The notes under the pieces were generated by a model. It ran no database searches. It worked only from the letters and a program-made list of their open reading frames with translations, and was not told where the DNA came from. A stretch of 64,000 nt of DNA, taken from Thiohalocapsa sp. ML1 (GTDB lineage Bacteria; Pseudomonadota; Gammaproteobacteria; Chromatiales; Chromatiaceae). Positions 8,368-16,770 of the stretch are shown here, in pieces. The stretch is from NCBI RefSeq assembly GCF_001469165.1, contig NZ_JABX01000022.1, positions 1-64,000 on the forward strand, given 5' to 3'. The translations under genes were made by a program, and so were the position numbers. The number at the start of each line of letters is the position of its first letter. Positions within the stretch are counted from its first letter, which is position 1.

Positions 8368-8651
8368 TTTAGATCAGCAGGCGCAGCAGCGAATCGGTCA
8401 TGGTCTGACTTCCAACCGCGCGAACGACAGGCTCGGCGGTCACGGGCTGCGAGCCAGCGCGGCGAGCAGCATCGAGCTCAGTCCAAACGATAGCGCCCGC
8501 CTGCCGCGGCAGACTGTGATTCGGGTTCGACAACGCCAGCTTCCGTATCCGCACCGGCGCGCCCGCCTCCCGACCGGCGGTCTCGCTGCCGCGGCCCGTG
8601 CGCCAGCGCCGGCGGGCAGCGGCGGCAGGCCGCCGCCGGCTGGCGTTCGGC

Positions 8652-8681
8652 TTGACTGTCCGCGCCGTCGGCACATAACAT
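8652..8681 (+). promoter_or_regulatory. ispB: Candidate sigma-70 promoter for ispB
   Basis: TTGACT at 8652-8657 and TAACAT at 8676-8681, spaced 18 bases, end 17 bases before the ATG of ispB. Confidence 0.5.
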
Positions 8682-8698
8682 CACGGGCTCGCTATCGC

Positions 8699-9679
8699 AT
8701 GAAGTTGCCCATGGATCTTTCCGCTATTCGGGCGCCTGTCTCCGCCGATCTCACGGCAGTCGACGAGCTCATCCTGAAACGCCTGCACTCCGACGTGGTG
8801 CTGATCAATCAGATCGGCCATTACATTGTCGGCAGTGGGGGAAAACGACTGCGCCCGCTGCTGGTGCTGCTCGCGGCCAAGGCTTGCGGGTACGCCGGCG
8901 ATCGTCACCACGACATGGCCGCCATCGTCGAGTTCATCCACACGGCGACGCTGCTGCATGATGATGTTGTGGACGGCTCCGAGCTGCGCCGCAACCGCGA
9001 CACGGCCAACGCCGTCTGGGGCAACGAGGCCAGCGTCCTGGTGGGCGATTTCCTGTACTCGCGCGCCTTCGAGATGATGGTGGACGTGGGCGTCATGCGG
9101 GTCATGGACGTGCTCTCGCATGCCACCAACCGCATCGCCGAGGGCGAGGTGCTGCAGTTGCTCAACACGCACGACCCGGACACCGACGAGGCGCGCTACA
9201 TGGAGGTCATCGAGCGCAAGACGGCGACCCTGTTCGAGGCTGGCACCCGGCTCGGCGCCGTGCTGGCGGCGGTGCCGCAGGCGCTTGAAGATCGCATCGC
9301 AAGCTTCGGTCGGCACCTGGGCGTCGCCTTTCAACTCGTGGACGATGCGCTGGACTACGAGTCCGACAGCGCGACCATCGGCAAGCACATCGGCGACGAC
9401 CTCGAAGAGGGTAAGCCGACGCTGCCGCTGATCCGCGCTATGCAGGTGGGCAACGACGCCCAGCGCGCGCTGCTGCGCAAGGCCATCGAAGAGGGCGGGC
9501 GCGAGCGCATCGACGAAGTCGTCGCGGCCATTGTCGATACCGACGCTTTGAACTACACTGTCGCGCTTGCCAGGAGGCATGCGGAGTCAGCCCAAGAGGC
9601 GCTGGAGGCGCTGCCGGACTCGGACGCCAAGCGTTCTCTGCTGGCCACGGCCGAGTTCGCCGTGGCCCGCACCTACTGA
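8699..9679 (+). CDS. ispB: Octaprenyl (polyprenyl) diphosphate synthase
   Basis: A cytosolic trans-prenyltransferase that extends farnesyl diphosphate with isopentenyl diphosphate to make the quinone side chain. Both aspartate-rich motifs are present: LLHDDVVDGSELRR and QLVDDALDYESD, along with GGKRLRPLLVLL for diphosphate binding. 326 residues from ATG 8699; an in-frame ATG at 8711 would give 322, the usual length. The open frame extends far upstream but has no homology there. Chain length (C40 or other) is inferred from family, not shown. Confidence 0.93.
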   Translation: MKLPMDLSAIRAPVSADLTAVDELILKRLHSDVVLINQIGHYIVGSGGKRLRPLLVLLAAKACGYAGDRHHDMAAIVEFIHTATLLHDDVVDGSELRRNRDTANAVWGNEASVLVGDFLYSRAFEMMVDVGVMRVMDVLSHATNRIAEGEVLQLLNTHDPDTDEARYMEVIERKTATLFEAGTRLGAVLAAVPQALEDRIASFGRHLGVAFQLVDDALDYESDSATIGKHIGDDLEEGKPTLPLIRAMQVGNDAQRALLRKAIEEGGRERIDEVVAAIVDTDALNYTVALARRHAESAQEALEALPDSDAKRSLLATAEFAVARTY

Positions 9680-9778
9680 TCTCGTCGGCGCACGGGGTCA
9701 GATTTCAGCACCACGGTTCCCGGCCGTCGTGCAGCCCACGGAAGGTCGAGCGGCCCTGTGCCGCGCGCCACACACCAT

Positions 9779-9855
9779 CGGGGTGTAGCTCAGCCTGGTA
9801 GAGCACTGTCTTCGGGAGGCAGGGGTCGAAGGTTCGAATCCTTTCACCCCGACCA
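9779..9855 (+). tRNA. tRNA-Pro (CGG)
   Basis: A full cloverleaf: acceptor CGGGGTG pairs with CACCCCG, followed by A and an encoded CCA. The anticodon stem CTGTC/GGCAG encloses the loop TTCGGGA with anticodon CGG. The T loop GGTTCGAATC is standard. Confidence 0.96.
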
Positions 9856-9883
9856 AACTCAGCTTCCGAAATTGGAAGCCAAG

Positions 9884-9921
9884 AACGGCTGAAGGCGAAC
9901 GCGCCCTCAGCCGTTTTTTTT
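9884..9921 (+). terminator. Intrinsic terminator after tRNA-Pro
   Basis: AACGGCTGAAGGCG and CGCCCTCAGCCGTT form a long stem followed by a run of eight T. A shorter hairpin CTTCCGAAATTGGAAG precedes it. The rest of the gap to 10122 shows nothing but the vapBC control region. Confidence 0.85.
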
Positions 9922-10082
9922 GTCCCGCGTCGTCGCCGCTTGGCGTGCCTTTGCGCCGTCGCCGCCGAGGGCCCGCCGCATCGACTTCCTTCAGCCCCAG
10001 GAGCGTCGTCGCGACTTGCGCGACTCGCGCAACAGGGCCGAGGCAGCGCTGTCGGTCCGTTGCCCGTTGGACGGGGCTGATC

Positions 10083-10117
10083 TATATTCCCGGTATATAT
10101 TGCAATCCAACCGGAGG
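10083..10117 (+). promoter_or_regulatory. Putative vapBC operator/promoter and ribosome-binding site
   Basis: TATATTCCCGGTATATAT is an AT-rich imperfect inverted repeat immediately before the VapB start, where VapBC complexes typically bind to autoregulate. GGAGG at 10113-10117 stands five bases before the GTG, which fixes the antitoxin start. Confidence 0.5.
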
Positions 10118-10122
10118 CCGCC

Positions 10123-10368
10123 GTGTCTGCTAGCGCAAAGCTCTTCATGAACGGGCGCAGCCAAGCCGTGCGCTTGCCCGCGGAGTTCCGCTTCGACGGC
10201 ACCGAAGTGTTCATCGAGCGCCAAGGCGATGCCGTGATCCTGCGGCCAAAGCCGCAGGGCTGGGATGACTTCTTCGCGGCCACGCCCCGCACGCCGGACG
10301 ACTTTCTGGCCGACCGGGAGCAGGAGGCACCGCAGGAGCGGGGCTGGCACGATGACGTGGATGCTTGA
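10123..10368 (+). CDS. vapB: VapB-type antitoxin (AbrB/SpoVT fold)
   Basis: 81 residues from GTG 10123. SAKLFMNGRSQAVRLPAEFR and EVFIERQGDAVILRPKP form the swapped-hairpin AbrB DNA-binding domain; the acidic C-terminal tail (DDFLADREQEAPQERGWHDD) should wrap the toxin. It neutralises the downstream PIN toxin and probably represses the operon. It overlaps vapC by 17 bases, the usual arrangement. Confidence 0.9.
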   Translation: MSASAKLFMNGRSQAVRLPAEFRFDGTEVFIERQGDAVILRPKPQGWDDFFAATPRTPDDFLADREQEAPQERGWHDDVDA

Positions 10369-10774
10369 CACCAATACCGCGAGCTTCGTCGTCCGCCGCC
10401 GCCCGCCGACGGTCAAGGCGCGCTTCGATGCCGTCGGCCACGACAACCTCGCCATCTCCGTGGTCGTGCTGGCCGAGCTGCTCTACGGCGCCGAGCTGCA
10501 CCCCACGCGTGGCGCCGACATTCGCCGCGACATCGACGACTTCCGTCGCCGGCTCCGGGTCGTTCCCTGGTCCGAATCCGCCGCTGTCCACTACGCCCGC
10601 ATCCGCGCCGACTTGCGCAAGGCCGGTACCCCGATCGGCAACATGGATCTGCTCATCGCCGCCCATGCCCGAGCGGAGGGCTCGATCCTGGTGACGAATA
10701 ATCACAAGGAGTTTCGACGCGTTGCGGGACTCGACTTGGAAGACTGGTTGGAGCCTGTGGATGGCGATGGTTGA
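10352..10774 (+). CDS. vapC: VapC-type PIN-domain RNase toxin
   Basis: 140 residues. Metal-binding acids are in place: D6 (MLDTNT), E42 (LAELLYGAE) and D99 (GNMDLLIAAH), with VTNNHKEF in the fourth motif. Members cleave RNA, frequently initiator tRNA or other tRNAs; the target here is unknown. The start MTWMLDTNT overlaps the antitoxin; the longer open frame has no homology upstream. Appears intact. Confidence 0.9.
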   Translation: MTWMLDTNTASFVVRRRPPTVKARFDAVGHDNLAISVVVLAELLYGAELHPTRGADIRRDIDDFRRRLRVVPWSESAAVHYARIRADLRKAGTPIGNMDLLIAAHARAEGSILVTNNHKEFRRVAGLDLEDWLEPVDGDG

Positions 10775-10885
10775 ACCAGGAAAGAGCGGTTATTCGCCTG
10801 GGTTTGCAACGAAATGCCCGTGCTCGTCGGGATCTCGAGCATTCCGGGAACTGCGCCGCGGGTCCTGCCCGCGGCGCAGATGGCC

Positions 10886-11587
10886 TTACGCGACGCTGGG
10901 TTGAGCGGTGCCGGCGGGCAGTGCAGCGGGCGGCTCCTGCGGCATGGCCTGGCTCGTGCCGGTCTGAGGCTCCGTCGGGGTCGCTGCTGACTGCGCGCGG
11001 CGGTGGCCCTTCGGCACCATGGAGTAGAGCATCAGGCTCGCGATGAAGCCGGCCCCGGCCAGTGCCGAGACGACCATGGGGGCGTTGTCCCGCGGGTTGT
11101 CGATGCGCAGCAGATTGCCGACTGAGGCCAGCGCGGGGTTCTCCACCGGGGTGAAGAGCAGGTAGGCGCAGAAGGCCAGGAGGAACGCGAACAGCATTAG
11201 CTTGAGGTCCATCTGGATGGCGGCGAGCAGCGTTGCGCCGGCCAGGGTGGCGATCAGGATGACGATGTATTGTTGATCGCTCAGCAGCTCGCGGAAGCCG
11301 ACCGCGTTGAATACGTAGATCAGCCCGAGCACCGTGCCCCAGTGAATGAGTTGCCGGATGAAGTACCACAGGCGGTCGCTGCCCATGGCCTGGCATTGGC
11401 CCCAGCCGGAGAACAGCGACAGCACGGCGACGACGGGGACGAAGATCTCCCAATACTTATAGGTTGCCGACGGGTCGCCGGCGCTGAGCCAGAACAGCGC
11501 CGCCACGGCACCGAAGAGGATCAGCAAGGGTACGACTGTCAGAATCACCGGGCTTTGGTCGTTGTGCGTGGTGGGGGCAGTAGGCAT
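10886..11587 (-). CDS. Six-helix membrane protein, unknown function (paralogue 2)
   Basis: 233 residues from ATG 11587, preceded by GAGAGGAGGAAT. Six hydrophobic segments as in the protein at 1926-2576, sharing SATYKYWEIFVPVVA, the QLIHWG/GLVHWG block and LLAAIQMDLKLMLFAFLLAFCAYL. The C-terminal tail is different: a Pro/Thr/Gln-rich segment of about 40 residues. Function not recognised. The next same-strand gene upstream is modC, about 250 bases away with no gene between, so an operon is unlikely. Confidence 0.8.
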   Translation of the reverse strand: MPTAPTTHNDQSPVILTVVPLLILFGAVAALFWLSAGDPSATYKYWEIFVPVVAVLSLFSGWGQCQAMGSDRLWYFIRQLIHWGTVLGLIYVFNAVGFRELLSDQQYIVILIATLAGATLLAAIQMDLKLMLFAFLLAFCAYLLFTPVENPALASVGNLLRIDNPRDNAPMVVSALAGAGFIASLMLYSMVPKGHRRAQSAATPTEPQTGTSQAMPQEPPAALPAGTAQPSVA

Positions 11588-11834
11588 GGTTATTCCTCCT
11601 CTCGCGTTTTGGTGGGCCGGCACGGCTTGGGCCGGGCCGAAACATCCGGCGGGGTGACCGGCGGATGTGCGACTGTCATCGTCGCGGCATGTCGGATCAT
11701 CGCCGAGCTCGACAGGATGCTGCCTGTCGCCGCCAGATTGTATGCCATGTCGGCGCCCCGCCGCGCATCCGCAGTGGGCGCGGCACGGCCGGCGCGCAAC
11801 GGCGCAGGGGCGTACCGGCGCTCGCCCGTCCGGG

Positions 11835-12968
11835 TTACAGCAGCGCCACGGCCTTGATCTGAATCCAGACGTCCATGCCGGGCGTGAGCCCGAGCTCCTC
11901 GGCTGAGCGCCGCGTGAGGCGGGCGAGTACGGGGGAGCCCGCCACGTCCAGCTTCACCAGCGTGAGCGCCGGGTGTGAGTCTTCGCCCAGGGAGACGACT
12001 CGGGCGGGCAGGGTGTTCAGGATGCTGGTGCCCGTCTTGGGCTCGCGGGCGATGCTGATGTCGCGGGCGAGGATGCGGATGCGGGCGTGGTCGCCGACGG
12101 CGGCGCCGTTGTCGCGCACCCACAGGCTCGCGCTGCAGCAGGCTACCCGCAGCAGGTGCCAGCGCTCGTCGCGCTCGGCCACCTGGCCGTCGAGCACGAC
12201 GCCGGCGTCCTCGCCCAGGCGGATCGGCAGGTCCAGGCGCGACAGGATCTCGTTCAGCGGTCCGCTCGCCTGCACCCGGCCTTCGTCCATCACCACCAGG
12301 TGGTCCGCGAGCCGCGCGACCTCGTCGGGGGCGTGGCTGACGTAGACGACGGGAATATCCAGATGATCGTGCAGGCGCTCCAGGTAGGGCAGGATCTCCT
12401 GCTTGCGGGCAAGGTCCAGCGCTGCCAGCGGCTCGTCCATGAGCAGGAGCCGCGGCCTCACGGCTAGCGCGCGCGCCATGCCGACGCGCTGGCGCTCGCC
12501 GCCGGACAGCGCCGCCGGGCGGCGCTCCAGCAGGTGGCCGATGCCGAGCAGCTCGATGGCGTGCTCCAGGCTGAATTTGTCCTCGCTGACCTCGCTGAGC
12601 TTGTTCTCGCCGGGGCGCTGGTTCTCTGCCTTGGCCAGGGTTCGCCGCTGACCGTAGCGCAGGTTGCCGAGCACGGTCAGGTGCGGGAACAGGCTCGCCT
12701 CCTGGAACACATAGCCGATGGGTCGGCGGTGCGTCGGCACCCAGGTGCGCTCGTCCTGCCAGACCTCGCCGTTGAAGCAGACCTGGCCCGTGGCCTTGCG
12801 CTCCAGGCCGGCAATGCAGCGCAGCAGCGTGGTCTTGCCGGAGCCGGAATGGCCGAACAGCGCGGTGACGCCGCGCGGGGGCAGGTGCTCGTCCACATCC
12901 AACGTAAAGCCGGGCCACTCGACCCGCAGGCGGGCGCGGATGCCGGGCTTGCTCACGGAGTCGCGCAT
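11835..12968 (-). CDS. modC: Molybdate ABC transporter ATP-binding protein
   Basis: 377 residues. Energises ModB for molybdate import. Walker A GHSGSGKTT, Q-loop GYVFQEASLFPHL, signature LSGGERQRVGMARAL, Walker B RLLLMDEPLAALD and switch His in VVYVSHAPDEV are all intact. The C-terminal third carries a molybdate-binding Mop/TOBE domain. It starts two bases after the modB stop, so they are translationally linked. An insertion of about 20 residues (KAENQRPGENKLSEVSEDKF) lies in the helical subdomain. Confidence 0.96.
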   Translation of the reverse strand: MRDSVSKPGIRARLRVEWPGFTLDVDEHLPPRGVTALFGHSGSGKTTLLRCIAGLERKATGQVCFNGEVWQDERTWVPTHRRPIGYVFQEASLFPHLTVLGNLRYGQRRTLAKAENQRPGENKLSEVSEDKFSLEHAIELLGIGHLLERRPAALSGGERQRVGMARALAVRPRLLLMDEPLAALDLARKQEILPYLERLHDHLDIPVVYVSHAPDEVARLADHLVVMDEGRVQASGPLNEILSRLDLPIRLGEDAGVVLDGQVAERDERWHLLRVACCSASLWVRDNGAAVGDHARIRILARDISIAREPKTGTSILNTLPARVVSLGEDSHPALTLVKLDVAGSPVLARLTRRSAEELGLTPGMDVWIQIKAVALL

Positions 12969-12970
12969 GG

Positions 12971-13645
12971 TCAGGTCTTCCTCAGGTCCGGCCGCCAGGA
13001 ATAGAGCGCCAGCAGCACCAGGAAGGAGAACACCAGGAGCACGGCGGCGAGGCGATGGGCGTTGCCGTATTCCAACGCCTCGACATAGTCATAGATTTGC
13101 ACGGAGGCGACCCGGGTCACGCCGGGAATGTTGCCGCCGATCATGAGCACGACGCCGAACTCGCCGACGGTGTGCGCAAAGGTCAGGATGCCGGCGGTGG
13201 CAAAGCCGGGCAGCGACAGCGGCACCGCCACGGTGAAGAAGCGGTCCAGCGGCGAGGCGCGCAGCGTCGCCGCCGCCTCCAGCGGCCGCTCGCCCATCGC
13301 CTCGAAGGCGTTCTGCACCGGCTGCACCATAAATGGAAAGGAGTAGAACACTGATGCCACCACCAGCCCCCAGAAGGTAAAGGGCAGGAGTCCGATACCG
13401 AGGGATTGGGTCAACTGTCCCACAGGCCCGTTTGGCCCCATGGCCACCAAGAGATAGAAGCCCAGCACCGTCGGGGGCAGCACCAGCGGCAGCGCCACCA
13501 CGGCGCCGATCGGCCCCTTCCAGCGCGAGCGCGTTCGCGCCAGCCACCACGCGATGGGTGTGCCGACGACGAACAGGATCAGCGTCGTGGTCGTGGCCAG
13601 GCGCAGGGTCAGGCCGATGGCTTGGAGGTCGGTGTCTGAAAGCAT
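12971..13645 (-). CDS. modB: Molybdate ABC transporter permease
   Basis: 224 residues from ATG 13645 ([17 protein letters not shown]). Inner-membrane permease with five or six helices and the EAA-type loop [15 protein letters not shown] that contacts ModC. The frame stays open about 66 codons upstream, but only because a heptamer repeat array is open in every frame. That array (13647-13870) separates it from modA. Transcription probably runs through from modA. Confidence 0.95.
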   Translation of the reverse strand: MLSDTDLQAIGLTLRLATTTTLILFVVGTPIAWWLARTRSRWKGPIGAVVALPLVLPPTVLGFYLLVAMGPNGPVGQLTQSLGIGLLPFTFWGLVVASVFYSFPFMVQPVQNAFEAMGERPLEAAATLRASPLDRFFTVAVPLSLPGFATAGILTFAHTVGEFGVVLMIGGNIPGVTRVASVQIYDYVEALEYGNAHRLAAVLLVFSFLVLLALYSWRPDLRKT

Positions 13646-13646
13646 A

Positions 13647-13870
13647 GTGGGAAGTGGGAAGTGGGAAGTGGGAAGTGGGAAGTGGGAAGTGGGAAGTGGG
13701 AAGTGGGAAGCGCGGAGTGCGAAGTGCGAAGTGCGGAGTGCGAAGTGCGGAGTGCGGAGTGCGGAGTGCGGAGTGCGGAGTGCGGAGTGCGGAGTGCGGA
13801 GTGCGGAGTGCGGAGTGCGCACTTCGCACCACGCACTTCGCACTATCTTCTATGCACTTCGCACTTCTTT
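13647..13870. repeat. Heptanucleotide tandem array between modA and modB
   Basis: On the plus strand GAAGTGG is repeated eight times plus a partial unit, followed by 15 units of GCGRAGT (R is mostly G, sometimes A). Then come inverted units (ACTTCGC, CACTTCGCACT) at about 13817-13868. Seven is not a multiple of three, so the array reads open in all frames and produces peptides like TPHSALR. The inverted tail lets the transcript fold. It lies wholly in the modA-modB gap. Confidence 0.95.
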
Positions 13871-14626
13871 CTATTCCGTTTCATACCCAAAAGCGTGAAT
13901 CACCTCCAGCGCCCGCTCGCTCTTCAGGTACTCGAGAAAGGCTGCCACCGCCGGGTTGTCCTTGCCGGGCTCCAGCATGATGGCATCCTGGCGGATCGGT
14001 GCATGCATGTCGGCGGGCACTACCCAGCCCGAGCCCTTCGTGATCTCGCCGTTCTGCATCACCTGGGACAGCGCGACGAAGCCCAGATCGGCGTTGCCGG
14101 TGTCCACAAACTGGAAGGTCTGGGCGATGTTCTCGCCCATCACCAGCTTCGGCTCCAGGGCGTCCTTGAGGCCCATGGCCTCCATGGTCTGGACGGCGGC
14201 CACGCCGTAGGGCGCGAGCTTGGGGTTGGCGATGGAGAGCTTGTTGAAGTCCCCGGACGCCAGCAGCGCCTTGCCGTCCTCGACCAAGTCGGGCTTCGCG
14301 GACCAGAGCACCAGGGTGCCGATGGCGTAGGTGAAGCGCGAATCGGCCACGCCGGCGCCCTCGTCGGCCAGTTTCTTCGGGGTCTTCTCGTCGGCGGCCA
14401 GCAAGGCCTCGAACGGCGCGCCGTTCTTGATTTGCGCATAAAACTTGCCGGTGGCGCCGAAGGATGTCACGACCGTGTGCTCCGTGTCCTCTGCAAACAT
14501 CTCGGCAATGATCTTCATGGGGGCCGTGAAATTGGCGGCGACGGCGATGGTCGCCTCTTCGGCGGCGGCATTGCCGGCGGCGAGCGCGACGGCGAGGACG
14601 GCGGAGGCGGTGACGAGGTTCTTCAT
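13871..14626 (-). CDS. modA: Periplasmic molybdate-binding protein
   Basis: 251 residues. The solute receptor of the ModABC importer. ATG 14626 follows AGGAGA. A Sec signal (MKNLVTASAVLAVALAAGNAAA) is followed by the conserved IAVAANFTAPMKIIAEMF opening, with oxyanion contacts expected in AANF, SFGATGKF and the later Tyr. A TTG two codons upstream is a weaker start. Order modE-modA-modB-modC on one strand indicates one transcription unit. Confidence 0.95.
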   Translation of the reverse strand: MKNLVTASAVLAVALAAGNAAAEEATIAVAANFTAPMKIIAEMFAEDTEHTVVTSFGATGKFYAQIKNGAPFEALLAADEKTPKKLADEGAGVADSRFTYAIGTLVLWSAKPDLVEDGKALLASGDFNKLSIANPKLAPYGVAAVQTMEAMGLKDALEPKLVMGENIAQTFQFVDTGNADLGFVALSQVMQNGEITKGSGWVVPADMHAPIRQDAIMLEPGKDNPAVAAFLEYLKSERALEVIHAFGYETE

Positions 14627-14737
14627 GATCAATGTCTCCTCACGGGAGTGGTTGCGTTGCAGTGATCCGGCCGGTGCAAGCCGATCGGAGCGAGTTGAAA
14701 GCGGGGTTGGAGTGGCGTGGACGGTCGCGTCGCGCTG

Positions 14738-15586
14738 TCAGCTGGGCCGCGGGATGCAGTGGGCCAGCAGCACGCTCGAGGCCTGGAACACCGCGCAGGC
14801 CTCGATGCCCTGCCGCAGGCCGAGGTGGCGCAGCCCGGCGCGGGTGATGACAGCCGCAAGGCTGAGGCCACCCGGCAGCCGCAGCGTGACATCGGCGTCG
14901 AGCGCGCCCTCGTTGATGCGGCTGACCTCGCCCCAGAGCTGGTTCGCCGCCGAGGTGCGCAGCCCCCGGCCCGTGCCCAGCATCACGGCCGCGGCCTTCA
15001 CCAGCGCATGCACCTCGGCCCCCGGTTTGAGCGCCAGGGCCTCGGCACTCTCGCGGGTGAGCTGCGCGGTGACCTGCGTCGCCGCGTCCAGCCGCACCGT
15101 GGCCCGTGCACCGACCTGATCGGTGCTGAGCTGGACCAGCGTGCCGGCGAAGCGGTTGCGGGCGCTCGTGCGCAGCGACATGCGCTTGAAGAGCGCCCTG
15201 AAGGCCTGCGCGTCGCCGTCGCCCGCCTGATCCAGCTCCCCGGCGACGCGCTCGAGCGTCTGCTGGTACTCCTGCGAGACGGCCCGATACAGCGCCACGA
15301 GCCGTGCTCCCTGCGCCGTGAGCCGGGTGCCGCCGCCGTCGCGCCCGCCCACGGAGCTCGCCACCAGCGGCTCCGCGGTCAGGCTGTTCAGCGCGTCCAG
15401 CGTCTCCCGGGCCGACTTGTAGGACATGGGCACGGCCCGGGCGGCGCGCGCGATGGAGCCGTGGCGGCCGATGGCCTCCAAGAGCCGGATGCGCTTGTCG
15501 TCGAGCAGGCCGCCCAATAGGTCGAGCTCCGCGCCTCGGCGGGGTCGGCACTGCGGGCGGGGCGCTCCGTCGCGTGGGGGTGTCAT
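14738..15586 (-). CDS. modE: Molybdate-responsive transcriptional regulator
   Basis: 282 residues from ATG 15586. An N-terminal winged helix (LLEAIGRHGSIARAARAVPMSYKSARETLDALN) is followed by two molybdate-binding TOBE/Mop repeats (LRTSARNRFAGTLVQL and LRTSAANQLWGEVSRI). ModE represses mod transport genes when molybdate is bound and can activate Mo-enzyme genes. It is the first gene of the minus-strand mod cluster and is divergent from modG. The N-terminal 20 residues are Arg/Pro-rich and may be over-extended. Confidence 0.93.
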   Translation of the reverse strand: MTPPRDGAPRPQCRPRRGAELDLLGGLLDDKRIRLLEAIGRHGSIARAARAVPMSYKSARETLDALNSLTAEPLVASSVGGRDGGGTRLTAQGARLVALYRAVSQEYQQTLERVAGELDQAGDGDAQAFRALFKRMSLRTSARNRFAGTLVQLSTDQVGARATVRLDAATQVTAQLTRESAEALALKPGAEVHALVKAAAVMLGTGRGLRTSAANQLWGEVSRINEGALDADVTLRLPGGLSLAAVITRAGLRHLGLRQGIEACAVFQASSVLLAHCIPRPS

Positions 15587-15604
15587 GCGGGGGGTCTGTA
15601 AATC

Positions 15605-15624
15605 TCTGGCTATAACGCTATCGG
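15605..15624. promoter_or_regulatory. Possible ModE half-site or promoter between modE and modG
   Basis: CTGGCTATAACGCTATCG contains TATAACG, the half-site of the ModE consensus as known from E. coli, and also an extended -10-like TGGCTATAAC. The opposite half-site is not convincing. Confidence 0.3.
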
Positions 15625-15766
15625 TGCCGAGCGGCTGCAATAAGGGGGCCAACCATCGATGGCGCTGTGCTTGTACCTACCGAGCGGCCTTCTCTACCCT
15701 GTCGGGGAGTCGCGCCGGCTGCGGCCGAGGCGGCCACCGCCAACCCACGACAACGAGGCCATTCGC

Positions 15767-16195
15767 ATGAAGATCAGCGCGCGCAATCAATTCCACGGCA
15801 AGGTCGTCTCCGTCACCCCCGGCGCTGTCAACGCCGAGGTTACGCTGGCCCTGCCCGGCGGCCAGGAGATCGTCGCCATGGTCACGATCGAAAGCGTCAA
15901 ATCCTTGAATTTGCAGCCGGGAGTGGACGTCGTGGCACTCTTCAAGGCGTCCTCCGTGCTGGTCATGACCGACGGCTCGGGCGTGCGCCTCTCGGCCCGC
16001 AACAGCTTGGCCGGCACCGTCTCGGGCCTGGAGGTCGGCCCGATCCATGCCGAGGTCACCATCACCCTGCCCTCCGGGGACGAGGTCCACGCCACCGTCA
16101 CCCACAAGGCCTGCGAGGCGCTCGGCCTCAAGGAAGGCGTGCCGGCCACCGCGGTCATCAAGGCGCCGCAGGTCATTCTGGGTGTTCCCGTCTGA
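15767..16195 (+). CDS. modG: Di-Mop molbindin
   Basis: 142 residues made of two Mop domains, starting MKISARNQFHGKVVSV and VRLSARNSLAGTVSGL. Molbindins bind and buffer molybdate or tungstate in the cytoplasm. The ATG at 15767 begins exactly at the first domain; the longer frame upstream is non-homologous. Divergently transcribed from modE, which suggests shared control. Confidence 0.92.
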   Translation: MKISARNQFHGKVVSVTPGAVNAEVTLALPGGQEIVAMVTIESVKSLNLQPGVDVVALFKASSVLVMTDGSGVRLSARNSLAGTVSGLEVGPIHAEVTITLPSGDEVHATVTHKACEALGLKEGVPATAVIKAPQVILGVPV

Positions 16196-16526
16196 CGACG
16201 TAGTGTGCGCTGAGACATAGCGAGACTTGTCGGAGCGTCCGCTGCTTGCCCCGCGATGGTGCGACTGTGCGCGGGAGGCGGGGCGCTCGGCGCTGCGCGA
16301 TGGTGGGTAGAAGCGGCGGCGACGGCGCCTGAAGCCTAAAGAGGCGACCCCTCACACCGGCCAGCTGAAGGGATCGCCGTGTCGCGCGCGTTGCCGCAAA
16401 TGAGCTGTGCGCCGAGGGCCGAGGAGAGACCCTCGGCGCCGTTGCTTCCGAAGCCAGGTTGTTGCTATGAAACCGGGCGAGTCTGCGCCGGGTCAGTGTC
16501 GTCGATCCGGGCGTCGGCGGTTGTCG

Positions 16527-16550
16527 CGTTATCTACAGATGTAGATGACG
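16527..16550. promoter_or_regulatory. 24-bp near-perfect palindrome upstream of modD
   Basis: CGTTATCTACA and TGTAGATGACG flank a GA centre; the arms match at 10 of 11 positions. It looks like a dimeric regulator site, in arrangement similar to ModE operators (CGTTAT at one end). It lies about 220 bases before modD. The rest of 16196-16770 holds a short family A hairpin (about 16401-16450) and no gene. Confidence 0.45.
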
Positions 16551-16770
16551 CTACGTCGGTCTTGCGACAGGGCGGGTCCTCGGCGAGGCGGCTCGGGCAT
16601 CTGTGCGGACCGCTGCCCGACGACGCCGAGCGGCCGTTCATTCAGGAGCAAGGTGCGCCTGGCGCCCGGGGCCGCGCTCCGATGCCACGCCCGGTTGCGG
16701 ACCGTCGTTGTCCCGAGGACCCCGCGCGGCCATCCTGTCCCCATCGTGCTGACCCCATCGAGGCCTCTAC

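Noticed and set aside
12971-12973. Large promoter region between modB and modC
   Set aside because: Only two bases separate the genes; they are cotranscribed.
13646-13843. N-terminal extension of ModB made of TPHSALR-type heptads
   Set aside because: A product of the heptamer array being open in every frame; ModB homology starts at [11 protein letters not shown].
13647-13870. CRISPR array
   Set aside because: Units are seven bases in direct contact, without spacers or cas genes.
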